In this document: piece by piece, positions 25,358 to 33,318 of the stretch | How the letters are laid out: each line of letters opens with the position of its first letter | How positions within the stretch are numbered: the first letter of the stretch is position 1 | NCBI GenBank assembly: GCA_018780435.1 | Contig: JADMJS010000718.1 | Coordinates: 1-35,972 of the forward strand | Length of the DNA: 35,972 nucleotides | Origin: Myxococcales bacterium | GTDB taxonomy: Bacteria > Myxococcota_A > UBA9042 > GCA-2863065 | Direction: 5' to 3' | Made by a program: the position numbers and the translations under genes | The notes under the pieces: generated by a model | Seen by the model: the letters and a program-made list of their open reading frames with translations, nothing else | The model's database searches: none | Told to the model about the DNA's origin: nothing

Positions 25358-26356
25358 CTACCGCCGGCGATCCGGCTCGACCGACTCCTCGTTTGGGTCG
25401 TATCGGCGCCCGAGCCCATCGACGAGCGCCCTGATCGTCGCGCGGAGCTCCGGTGGATCGAGCACCTCCGCGTCCGGGCCGAGTCGGAGCAGCTCATATG
25501 CCGCGTGGCGCGAGGAGCCGACCGGGACCGTGACGTGCTTCCAGCCATCGGCGTCTGTCGTCTCCGAGAAGACCATCCGGCTCTTCACATACGGCGAGCT
25601 GGCTGCCATCAACAGCGTCTCGCCCCACGGTGAGACGCGGAGCGTCGCGAGGTTCGGGTGTAGGTCCGCGTCGAGGCGCTGGGTCGCCTCGTTCCAGTAA
25701 GCGGCCAGATCGAAGTCGGCGGGGCGCTCGAAGCGCTGGTCGAGCACAGCGAGCTCGCGGATCCGCGACACGCGGTACGTCCGGACGCTCCCATCGACGG
25801 CCCCGGCGAGATACCACGCGCCGCCCTTCAGGACGACGCCGAGCGGCTCAACGACCCGGATCTTCTCGGCTTTCCACGATTGGTACCGAATCTGGAGGCG
25901 CGTCTGGTTCCAGACCGCATCGGCGACGGACTGAAGGTGCACCGGGCGGTCCGCCTCGCCGAACCAACTCGGGGTATCGAGGTGAAAGCGCGCCTGCATT
26001 CGCTCCGCGCTCGCGCGCAGCTCCTGGGGCAGCGCCGCCTGCAGCTTGAGCTGCGCCGCGGCCATGACGGCCCCAAGGCCAAGATCGGCGGCCGGTCCGG
26101 CGAGCCCGCCCAAGAAGAGCGTCTCCGCTTCGCGCGGTGAGAGCCCGTTCAAACGTACGCGGTAGCCATCGAGGAGCCGGTAGCCGCCCTCGGCGCCCCG
26201 CTCGCTGTACACCGGGATGCCGGCGGCGCTGAGCGCGTCCATATCGCGGTAGATCGTGCGGAGTGAGACCCCGGCCTCGTCGGCGAGCGCCTGCGCGGTC
26301 ACCTGCCCTCGGGCCTGGAGCGTGGTCAAAATCGACAGGAGACGGCTGGCACGCAT
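25358..26356 (-). CDS. HTH-WYL transcriptional regulator
   Basis: The 332-residue protein has an N-terminal HTH_11 domain (RLLSILTTLQARGQVTAQAL, then SLRTIYRDMDALSAAGIPVY) and a wing (GAEGGYRLLDGY). A helical linker and a WYL domain follow (RLQIRYQSWKAEKIRVVEPL, WYLAGAVDGSVRTYRVSRI). A C-terminal WCX-like extension ends at RRYDPNEESVEPDRRR. This is the YafY/PafC-like layout of ligand-responsive regulators. It is transcribed divergently from the glutathione S-transferase gene, with a palindromic site between them. It is therefore the likely regulator of that gene and of itself. Confidence 0.92.
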   Translation of the reverse strand: MRASRLLSILTTLQARGQVTAQALADEAGVSLRTIYRDMDALSAAGIPVYSERGAEGGYRLLDGYRVRLNGLSPREAETLFLGGLAGPAADLGLGAVMAAAQLKLQAALPQELRASAERMQARFHLDTPSWFGEADRPVHLQSVADAVWNQTRLQIRYQSWKAEKIRVVEPLGVVLKGGAWYLAGAVDGSVRTYRVSRIRELAVLDQRFERPADFDLAAYWNEATQRLDADLHPNLATLRVSPWGETLLMAASSPYVKSRMVFSETTDADGWKHVTVPVGSSRHAAYELLRLGPDAEVLDPPELRATIRALVDGLGRRYDPNEESVEPDRRR

Positions 26357-26374
26357 GTCGATTCTGTACCCAAT

Positions 26375-26393
26375 CCTGACACGGATTGACAGG
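26375..26393. promoter_or_regulatory. Likely WYL-regulator operator
   Basis: CCTGACACGGATTGACAGG is an imperfect palindrome (CCTGxCA-N5-TGxCAGG). It lies 18 bases before the regulator start codon and 56 bases before the GST start codon. Its place in the divergent intergenic region fits an operator controlling both genes. The link to the WYL protein is inferred. Confidence 0.6.
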
Positions 26394-26449
26394 TATGGGG
26401 GCGCAAGGTCGGGTCATTAGCGGCGACATCGTCGTCCAGGAGAACCCCC

Positions 26450-27100
26450 ATGACTGCCATCACGCTGTACTACTCGCCTCAGACCCGCGCCACGGGGACC
26501 CGCGTCCTCCTCGAAGAGCTCGGCGCGCCGTACGAGCTCCACGTCCTCAACATGAAGGCGGGCGAGAACCGGAAGGCGCCGTACCTCGCTATCAACCCAC
26601 TCGGGAAGGTGCCCGCCCTCCGCCACGGCGACGCCTTCGTGACCGAACAAATCGCGATTGGCCTCTACCTCGCCGACCTCTTCCCCGAGGCGGGACTCAC
26701 GCCCGCAATAGGCGACCCCGCCCGAGGAAACTACCTCCGCTGGATGGTCTACTACGCGGCGTGCTTCGAGCCCGCCGTGATCGACAAGGCGCTGAACCGC
26801 CCCGCGATCCCGCAGTCCCAGTCGGCCTACAGCGACTACGACACCATGATCGCCACCCTCGAAGCGCAGCTCGCCAAGGGCCCGTACTTGTTGGGCGAAC
26901 GGATGACGGCCGCCGACATCCTCTGGGGCATGGCGCTGAGCTGGACCACGATGTTCGGCCTCGTCCCGAAGACGCCCGTCATCATGGACTACGTCGCGCG
27001 AATGACGGCCCGCCCTGCGTTCGTCGCAATCGGCGCCGCGGACGAGGTGATGGCGGCTGAACATCAGGCGGCGGTGGTGCGGGCGGCCGGGGGCGTGTGA
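26450..27100 (+). CDS. Glutathione S-transferase
   Basis: The 216-residue protein has the thioredoxin-like N-domain (ITLYYSPQTRATGTRVLLEE, NPLGKVPALRHGDAFVTEQI) with the cis-Pro motif KVPAL and the glutathione-binding TEQIAI (usually ES or ET in this family). The all-helical C-domain includes LLGERMTAADILWGMALSW and ends ARPAFVAIGAADEVM. AGGAG lies about nine bases before the ATG. The catalytic N-terminal Tyr/Ser (YYSPQTR) is present. It conjugates glutathione to electrophiles or handles related thiol chemistry; the substrate is unknown. The last 74 codons are repeated, damaged, at 29149-29376. Confidence 0.92.
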   Translation: MTAITLYYSPQTRATGTRVLLEELGAPYELHVLNMKAGENRKAPYLAINPLGKVPALRHGDAFVTEQIAIGLYLADLFPEAGLTPAIGDPARGNYLRWMVYYAACFEPAVIDKALNRPAIPQSQSAYSDYDTMIATLEAQLAKGPYLLGERMTAADILWGMALSWTTMFGLVPKTPVIMDYVARMTARPAFVAIGAADEVMAAEHQAAVVRAAGGV

Positions 27101-27486
27101 TTCGGTGCGAGGCCGTCGCCTCCAAGAGCCCAGCGCCGAGTCGAGAGAGGGCCCTGCTCTGCGACGTCCTGACCACCGCCGGTTGGCACCCATATAGCAG
27201 CGTCGCGTCGTTCATTGCGGCCATCGGGGGGTACGGCGACCTCGCTCGCGCAGAACAGAACGCCGTCCGTGACGCCATCCGCGCCTACATGGGGCCCGGC
27301 AACACTTTCAATGCGCCGACCGCCACCTTCGAGGACACGCTGCTGGCGACGATCCGACGCCGCCATCGCGGCGTCACCGAGCTGCCCGACCGCTCCGACG
27401 CCATCTCGACGGAGCTCGATGGCATCAAGGCGAAGTACACCACCAACGATCGATCCCCGGCAGGGGGGCGTCATCTCGGGGCTTGA
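27097..27486 (+). CDS. Truncated-looking orphan ORF after the GST
   Basis: A GTG at 27097 overlaps the GST stop codon and opens 129 codons. The stretch GWHPYSSVASFIAAIGGYGD, LARAEQNAVRDAIRAYMGPG and ATFEDTLLATIRRRHRG looks like real helical protein. The first 25 residues and the last 20 or so are less convincing. I suspect the C-terminal part of a longer donor gene cut by the recombination that joined it to the GST end. No family is recognised. If translated, it depends on coupling to the GST gene. Confidence 0.4.
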   Translation: MIRCEAVASKSPAPSRERALLCDVLTTAGWHPYSSVASFIAAIGGYGDLARAEQNAVRDAIRAYMGPGNTFNAPTATFEDTLLATIRRRHRGVTELPDRSDAISTELDGIKAKYTTNDRSPAGGRHLGA

Positions 27487-27542
27487 CGCGCACCCGACGG
27501 CCGGGACTGCACCCCGGACGGTCCGGGGCCCGGGGAGGTGAC

Positions 27543-28319
27543 ATGTCCTGGTTCACGATGAGCGCGCTGACCTGTCCGGCATGCGCCCAGGCTTTCGAGG
27601 TCCCCACCGCCGACACCGTCAACGTGACGCGTCTGCCGGCCCACCGGGGCCATGTGCTCAAGGGTAACTTCCACCGGTTCGCTTGCCCCGCGTGCAGCCA
27701 CGCCATCCGAGTCGAGCGGGACTTCCTCTACACCGATCTCGACCGCGCCCAGATGGTGCAGGTGCACCGCCCGGACACCGAAAAGGACTGGCGCCATGCC
27801 GAGAAGGAGACGTTGGCCGCGTTCCATGCCGCCGTCGACAACGGCCCCCCGGGAGTCGTGGACTTCGCGGTGACGACGCGGCTCCGCACGGTCTTCGGGC
27901 TCGACGAGCTCGCCGAGAAGGTGCTCCTCTGGGAGCATGGCCTCGACGACGGCCTTGTGGAGCTACTCAAGCTCGAGCTCATGATGGCGATGCCGGAACT
28001 ACGACGTAAGCCCGACATCCGCCTCGTGATCACGACGGTCCGGGACCGAGACGGCGAACTATGGGCCCGCGAAGGCGACGGCGGGCAATACGCCCTCCCC
28101 CTAGCACGGCTGCGTGAGCTGGCGGCGACGCGCGGCGCACTCACAGAGCGTTTTCCGGGCTTGTTCTACCGCCCCTGGGTCTCCTTCAAGCGCCTCGCTT
28201 TTGAAGCGCCGGAGCACGGCCCCGAGCCTGAGGCCGAGCGAGCGCCGTCGGCCGACGCGGGAGCCGAGCCTATGGCACCGGCGTTCCCGGAGCGCCGCCA
28301 AGGTGCGCAGACGCCATGA
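27543..28319 (+). CDS. CpXC-domain protein, 258 aa
   Basis: I chose ATG 27543, preceded by an almost perfect ribosome site GGAGGTGAC, in preference to the longer frame. The N-terminal domain has two zinc-ribbon-like pairs, CPAC at 11-14 and 48-51, separated by PTADTVNVTRLPAHR and NFHRF. This matches the CpXC domain. The middle and C-terminus are helical and acidic (AEKVLLWEHGLDDGLVELLK, LELMMAMPELRRKPDIRLV), ending in a Glu/Pro/Ala-rich tail. The function of CpXC proteins is largely unknown; a metal-binding structural role is likely. The gene overlaps the next by ATGA, so the two products are made together. Confidence 0.82.
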   Translation: MSWFTMSALTCPACAQAFEVPTADTVNVTRLPAHRGHVLKGNFHRFACPACSHAIRVERDFLYTDLDRAQMVQVHRPDTEKDWRHAEKETLAAFHAAVDNGPPGVVDFAVTTRLRTVFGLDELAEKVLLWEHGLDDGLVELLKLELMMAMPELRRKPDIRLVITTVRDRDGELWAREGDGGQYALPLARLRELAATRGALTERFPGLFYRPWVSFKRLAFEAPEHGPEPEAERAPSADAGAEPMAPAFPERRQGAQTP

Positions 28320-28852
28320 GCCCGACCCGCCGGCAGACCATCAAGGCAATGGCGGCCGTCCTGACCGCACTCTGCACGAAGTCGGCCACGGCCGAGGGCC
28401 CGACCGAGATCCCCGGCGTGCAGGCGGCGAGGGCGGCTATACGGAAGATCCTCGGCTCGCAGGTCCGGTGGCAGATCACGCCCGGCCCAGGCGGCACGAC
28501 CTTGGTGCGCGGCGCCAGACCAGGCGCTTATCCAGGCACCGGCACCGCCGCGGTCGTCGTGTGGGACGGCCGGACGTGGGGCAAACACGGTGCGGCCTTC
28601 TTCGCCGACCTCGTCCGCGGCTTGCCGCCGGGGACCGTGACCGCCGACAGCGCTCGCCCGTGGCTCGACTTCGGCCTGTTCGATGGTCTCTTGGTCATCG
28701 ACGACGACCGGGTCACCCTGGTGACGGACGACAGCGGCACCCACTTCCGGTTCAGGCGCCTCGCGCCGCCACGGACAGGCGTCATCGCCATGGAGGTCCT
28801 GGTGACGAGCGCGGGCCCGGAGGTCATCACCATCGGGACCCCGCCGCCCTGA
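28316..28852 (+). CDS. Exported protein with Tat-like signal, 178 aa
   Basis: The start ATG overlaps the stop of the CpXC gene (ATGA). The N-terminus MSPTRRQTIKAMAAVLTALC carries a twin-arginine pair followed by a hydrophobic stretch and a possible cleavage site around KSATA. The hydrophobic core is short, so a Sec or lipoprotein signal cannot be excluded. The mature part alternates strands (GTAAVVVWDGRTWGKHGAAF, DFGLFDGLLVIDDDRVTLVT, VIAMEVLVTSAGPEVITI) and has no motif that I know. The tight coupling suggests that it works with the CpXC protein. Confidence 0.72.
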   Translation: MSPTRRQTIKAMAAVLTALCTKSATAEGPTEIPGVQAARAAIRKILGSQVRWQITPGPGGTTLVRGARPGAYPGTGTAAVVVWDGRTWGKHGAAFFADLVRGLPPGTVTADSARPWLDFGLFDGLLVIDDDRVTLVTDDSGTHFRFRRLAPPRTGVIAMEVLVTSAGPEVITIGTPPP

Positions 28853-28948
28853 GCGCCCCAGCAGCCCTCGTCGATGAGTCTGCCGCCGTCGTCCTCCACG
28901 CCTCTGCAGAGCTCGGAGTCGATGCAGTCGGCTTGGCCGTCGTGCCCA

Positions 28949-29080
28949 GTGAACAAGGCGCTCTCGAAGGTCATGCTCGACCTGCTCAAAGATGACACGG
29001 AGGTCTACAAGCAGTTCGTCCAGAACGAGTCGTTCAAGCGCGTCGTGACCGATCTCGTGTACGGCCTGAGGGGTCTCACT
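28949..29080 (+). pseudogene. Probable C-terminal scrap of a type I restriction R subunit (HsdR)
   Basis: A short frame reads NKALSKVMLDLLKDDTEVYK, then QFVQNESFKRVVTDLVYGL. The pattern D(D/E)xELYxQFxxNxSFxRxxxDxVFxL is, from memory, typical of the very end of HsdR helicase/nuclease subunits. Nothing of the nuclease or helicase domains precedes it. It is followed after about 70 bases by the damaged GST copy. Together with the HsdR N-terminus at 14509 it suggests that two type I loci, or two ends of one, have been broken up here. Because the piece is short, the family call is tentative. Confidence 0.45.
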
Positions 29081-29148
29081 TGTCACGGGCACGGCCAGAG
29101 CCAGAAGCGGCCGACAGGGGTGGACGACGCGATAGCGGGGGCGGCGGG

Positions 29149-29376
29149 CTCGGCTAGGGCCCGCACAAGCTCGGCGCACGGTTGACGGTCGCCGACATCG
29201 CATTGGCCATGGCGCTGAGCCGGACCACCATGTTCGGCCTCGTCCCAAAGACCCCCGTCATCATGGACTACGTCGCCCGAATGACGGCCCGCCCCGCGTT
29301 CGTCGCGATGGCCGTGGCGGACGGGGTGATGGCGGCTGAGCATCAGGCCGCCGTCGCGCGGGCGGCCGGTGCCTGA
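29149..29376 (+). pseudogene. Displaced 3' end of the GST gene (direct repeat)
   Basis: This matches 26870-27100 in frame at roughly 85-88 percent by eye, down to the stop codon. It reads GPHKLGARLTVADIALAMAL and TMFGLVPKTPVIMDYVARMT, then ARPAFVAMAVADGVMAAEHQ. A TAG at 29155-29157 replaces the AAG codon of the intact gene. The catalytic domain is absent. A weak start at 29182 could give 64 residues, but no ribosome site supports it. The two GST ends enclose the orphan ORF, the CpXC/Tat pair and the HsdR scrap. Confidence 0.87.
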
Positions 29377-29608
29377 GCCGCGGCTGGCACCAGTCTTGTG
29401 GCTTCCGCCGGCAGCCTTTCGTGCGCGGCGGGGGGCCGCGCCGCCATGACCAAATCCGGACGTACCCGAGTGATGCGAGCGCATATGGGGCCGTCAACTC
29501 AGCCCGACCGACAGCGTGACCCCCGGCATGCGGCAGAGAATGCACCAAAATTTGCTGGTACAAGGACAACACGTCTATCGTCGCACGAAAGACTAGGAGG
29601 ACGATGAC

Positions 29609-30118
29609 GTGAGCGAATCCACCATTGTACTGACCAAAGATCAGCGAGTGAACCTAATCAACCGGCGGAGCGTGGCGTGGATCCTGGAGTTCATCCCGAT
29701 CTACGTGGTCTCGACGTTGGTGCTGTCCCTCATCTCCGCATCGGACCTGCTGGCGTGGCTCATGCTCGCGGTGTGGCTCGGCGTGCGCGACCTGTGGGGC
29801 GCGAGCTGGGGCAAGAAGCTGGTCGGGTTGGACGTGGCGCCAATCGATGACGCCAGCCGGGAGGTCAGCCCGGGTAGCCGGGTGCTCCGTAACGCGCCAC
29901 TGATGGTTCCGCTGGTCCCCATTGTCGAGTTCTTCGTGGCCTATCTCGGCTCCGATCCTCAGATGAAGCGCATCGGTGACCGGCTGGCCGGCACCCGCAT
30001 CGTCGACCGCTTCCCGGACACTCAGGGCCGCGGGAGTTGGTCCGGCATGCTCGTCCTCGCACTGGTTGTAGCTGGCGGGGCACAGTACGCCCTGAAACGC
30101 ATGCTCGGCGGCCCCTGA
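29609..30118 (+). CDS. RDD-family membrane protein
   Basis: GTG 29609 follows AGGAGG at eight bases; the closer ATG at 29604 meets a stop at once. The 169-residue protein has the RDD pattern: NLINRRSVAWILEFIPIYVV (with Arg replacing part of the usual RxxD start), a second helix DLLAWLMLAVWLGVRDLWGA, then SWGKKLVGLDVAPID. A third helical segment (LMVPLVPIVEFFVAYLG), the conserved RIGDRLAGTRIVD and a last helix GMLVLALVVAGGAQYAL follow. The protein sits in the inner membrane. RDD proteins have been linked to ion or small-molecule transport, but this one's substrate is unknown. It stands alone. Confidence 0.85.
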   Translation: MSESTIVLTKDQRVNLINRRSVAWILEFIPIYVVSTLVLSLISASDLLAWLMLAVWLGVRDLWGASWGKKLVGLDVAPIDDASREVSPGSRVLRNAPLMVPLVPIVEFFVAYLGSDPQMKRIGDRLAGTRIVDRFPDTQGRGSWSGMLVLALVVAGGAQYALKRMLGGP

Positions 30119-30291
30119 GCTGACAAGCCGGGCTGCCGCAACTCGTCCCCTCCCTCGGCCTAGGCCACGCCCCGGCGGCTTAGGTCTGCAGGGCCTCCTC
30201 GAGCTCGATGACGTGGTCCTTGGGAGGGTCGTCCCGATCAACATCGTCTCCGTGGGTCGTCGGGGGTACGGATCGACCTAAACCCCGAAGG

Positions 30292-33237
30292 TCATGGCGT
30301 CGGCACGAGGTGCACGAGATCGCGTCCGAAGACCCAGAGGCCTCCGGCGTGGGAGGCAAGCCCGACCGGCTGGCCGTCCGCCGACCACGTCGCGCGCGGT
30401 TCGAGCTCGAACGTGGTCGCAGAGGTCGGGACCGCCTCGAGCGCCTGCACGACGGCGCCTGCGGGCCCGGACGATGAACCGCCAAGCGGTTCGACGCTGT
30501 ATAGACGCTGCTGCCCTGCGGCCGCGAGGGTGGCTGGGAAGCAGCCAATCGTGGTTCGAACCGACGCCAAGCTCTCGTCGAACCAGCGGATCCGCCCCGC
30601 GTAGTCTCGCACGAAGAGCCCGAGCCCGGGCACGGCCAGCGCGTTCGAGTCGAAAGGGGCGCCGCCCATGTCTGCCTCCGCGAGCACTGACCCGGACGGA
30701 TCGAGACGCCAGATCCGGCCACTGTGCGCCATCGCATAGAGTCGCCCGGGCGCCGCCGCCACTCCAAAGAGGTCAGCGCTTGGAGAGTCGATCCCGATGA
30801 CCCCACCAGTGGCCGGATCGAAGTACGCGAGCCCGATCGGCCCGCTCCCGCCGCCATCGTCACTCGGGAATTGGCCATCCGGGTAGGTGACGAGCCACCG
30901 TCGCACGTCGTCGTCGCTCTCGGCGACGACATACCCGGGCGAGAGAACGGTCTCCGGCGCTCCCAGCTCGGGGGACCTCACCTCCCAACGTGTCGGCTTG
31001 CAGGAGAGGCCGCACGCCCGCGCCGACCACTCCAGCACGACCTTCCCGCCGAGCCAGCCGACCGAGGTCGCGTCGGTGCTGAGTGAGGCGACGACCGCGG
31101 AGCCCTCGACGACGGCGAGACGCCCGGCCCCGAGCACCGCGGCCCGGACCCCATTCGGCTCCGCTGCGACTCCGCCTCCCCCCGCCGGCGCCAGGCAGCC
31201 GAGATCCGCGCCCAGCGCGAGTCGGTCGGCGCGTCCAGGGATGACGCTGAAGCCGGTGTCGCCGCCGGCGACGACCATGTCGATGCCGCAGTCGCGGGGG
31301 GTAGCGACATAGACACCCAGGCCGGCCTCGAGGTCCCACCCAATGAGTCCAGCGCGGTCGATGGCGAAGCCGCCAGCGATGAGTATCTCACCTGGGGGGT
31401 ACGCGACGCCGCGCTCCATCAAAGCCGCGAGCTTCGGCCCGTCAGCGTCGAGCGTGAAGAGTCGCACGCGCGCATAATTGCCCATGAACAAGCGATCACC
31501 GTCGATCACAGGTGCAGTCAGAGTACGCGCGGTGGGGATCGCGATCGGAGCGAGGCCTTCAGCCCCTCTGTCGAAGTACCAGAGGAGAGAGCCAGCGCCA
31601 TCCACAGAGCCCGCGGCAACGACGATCCAGCGCTCGTTGACTGCCACGGGTCCGGAGAACGGTTCGCCTGCTGGCGCCGGGAAACACCGGACCGCGGGTG
31701 CTTCCGGCGCGCTGGCGTCGACGACGGCAACCGACTCGGACGAGACGATGACGACCGTGTCGCCCCAGCTCGCCACACCGAGGGCCCCGACTGGCTGCCA
31801 GTGGCGACTTGGCGGCTCGTCCGAACCTGACCGGAAGAAGAGCTCCCCGTCGACCATCGAGACCGCCCCGGGGCTCTCTTCACCAGGTGGGCCGGGTGTG
31901 ACCTCGAACCCGCCGCTGGGCGGGAGCGTCTTGACTCGAACGGAGACGCCGCAGGCATCGAATGACGGCTCGGTGTCGCTTCCCGCACACATTGCCGTGA
32001 TCACGTCAGGCGGTATCACTCGTTCGGTGGGCGGCGGCGGTTCGAGGGCGGCGGCGGTCTCGGTCTCGTGGAGGACCTCGACGAAGACATCGAGGTCGCG
32101 CCGCTGTGACGACGGCCCTTCCCCGACGAAGACGACCCGGCCATCGATCTCGACGGCGCCCGTCGTTTGCTCGCGGGGACCTGCGGGATCGTAGGGCAGC
32201 ACCGGGCGCACCGCGCTCCAACGGACGCTCCCATCGGGGCCGAGTCGCGTGCGGCGTGTCACCGTGACGCCGCGCTCGGAAGAGTCCTCCGTGGAGCCGA
32301 CGTAGAGATCGCCGGCGGCGTCGAAGGCGAGCCCCCCGATGCCAAGATTGTCGCCCGAGAGTTCAAAGAGCGATGTCCCGTCTGCACTCGTGACCCAGCC
32401 GAAACCCTGGTAGCTGCCGCCGCTCACGTACCCGCGGCCGCCAAAGGCGATCCGGCCATCTGGGGCAACCGCCAGCCCTACCTGCAGCGGAGTCCGGCCG
32501 GGCGGGTCGAACTTCCGGCGCCAGAGGGGGTCACCGCTAGGCGTCGCCGCGTCGAGTACGAGTGTCCGTCCGTACCCCGAGCGCCCAATGAACAGAAGTG
32601 ACCCGTCCGCCCGAACGGCGAGCTCGTCGGTGGGCGCCCCGAGGTCCACGTCCATGCGCTCCTCGAAATCCCCGCCAGCCGAGTGTCGCAGAACAGCCCG
32701 GTCCGCCCCGACGAGGAGGCGGCCAACGTCGTCCACCGCGAGCCCGCTCAGACACGTGTTGCTGGCACCCTGGCCGCCACACGGTCGCTCCCAGCGCATC
32801 TGGCCGTCGCCGGCGAGCGCGACGAGCACGCGCGACGCTCCCGGACCCAGATCGCCGTAGACCTCGTACGAGAAGACCACGCCGGCCGAGGTGCTCGCGA
32901 CGTCGACATGGCGTCCCAGGGAGCCCGGCGGTGGAGCACGCAGGTAGTGCCAGACCGGCACGCCATCGCGGTCCAGCCGGGCGATCCAGGTGTCGCTTCG
33001 GCGGTCACGTCTTTGGCGCACGGTGCCCACGAGGTAGAAGCCGTCGCCCTCCAGGTCGTCGAGCACGCGAGCGCCTTCGTCGAAGCTGTGGTCACCCCCG
33101 TCGAATCGGGCGAACACGACCGTCGCGAGGCCCGCCGGTCCCTGTGGCTGCGGCATGTCCGAGCCGCCGCCGCATCCATGGGCAATCGCAGCAGAGGTGG
33201 TGGCGAATAAAATGACGACAAGGCGGGAAGCGAGCAT
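30292..33237 (-). CDS. Very large beta-propeller (PQQ/quinoprotein-like) lipoprotein
   Basis: The 981-residue lipoprotein has a signal ending AIAHGC. It contains two or more propeller-like halves built from repeats such as GLAVDDVGRLLVGADRAVLR, GLAVAPDGRIAFGGRGYVSG and GGLAFDAAGDLYVGSTEDSS. The second half has FGVAAAPGRLYAMAHSGRIW and ALAVPGLGLFVRDYAGRIRW. A Pro-rich stretch (EPPPPTERVIPPDV) near residue 400 joins the halves, and several Cys may form disulphides. No enzymatic motif or PQQ-binding residues were found. It is probably a surface-exposed binding scaffold, as is common in Myxococcota. The ATG at 33237 is followed directly by the signal. The upstream reductase gene on the same strand is 81 bases away. 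Confidence 0.85.
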   Translation of the reverse strand: MLASRLVVILFATTSAAIAHGCGGGSDMPQPQGPAGLATVVFARFDGGDHSFDEGARVLDDLEGDGFYLVGTVRQRRDRRSDTWIARLDRDGVPVWHYLRAPPPGSLGRHVDVASTSAGVVFSYEVYGDLGPGASRVLVALAGDGQMRWERPCGGQGASNTCLSGLAVDDVGRLLVGADRAVLRHSAGGDFEERMDVDLGAPTDELAVRADGSLLFIGRSGYGRTLVLDAATPSGDPLWRRKFDPPGRTPLQVGLAVAPDGRIAFGGRGYVSGGSYQGFGWVTSADGTSLFELSGDNLGIGGLAFDAAGDLYVGSTEDSSERGVTVTRRTRLGPDGSVRWSAVRPVLPYDPAGPREQTTGAVEIDGRVVFVGEGPSSQRRDLDVFVEVLHETETAAALEPPPPTERVIPPDVITAMCAGSDTEPSFDACGVSVRVKTLPPSGGFEVTPGPPGEESPGAVSMVDGELFFRSGSDEPPSRHWQPVGALGVASWGDTVVIVSSESVAVVDASAPEAPAVRCFPAPAGEPFSGPVAVNERWIVVAAGSVDGAGSLLWYFDRGAEGLAPIAIPTARTLTAPVIDGDRLFMGNYARVRLFTLDADGPKLAALMERGVAYPPGEILIAGGFAIDRAGLIGWDLEAGLGVYVATPRDCGIDMVVAGGDTGFSVIPGRADRLALGADLGCLAPAGGGGVAAEPNGVRAAVLGAGRLAVVEGSAVVASLSTDATSVGWLGGKVVLEWSARACGLSCKPTRWEVRSPELGAPETVLSPGYVVAESDDDVRRWLVTYPDGQFPSDDGGGSGPIGLAYFDPATGGVIGIDSPSADLFGVAAAPGRLYAMAHSGRIWRLDPSGSVLAEADMGGAPFDSNALAVPGLGLFVRDYAGRIRWFDESLASVRTTIGCFPATLAAAGQQRLYSVEPLGGSSSGPAGAVVQALEAVPTSATTFELEPRATWSADGQPVGLASHAGGLWVFGRDLVHLVPTP

Positions 33238-33318
33238 TCACTGGAGATGCTACACGAAACCCAAGAGCGACCTCGTTCAATCGATCGGGCGTTCAGTGGT
33301 GGCCCGTCAGGCCGCGCG

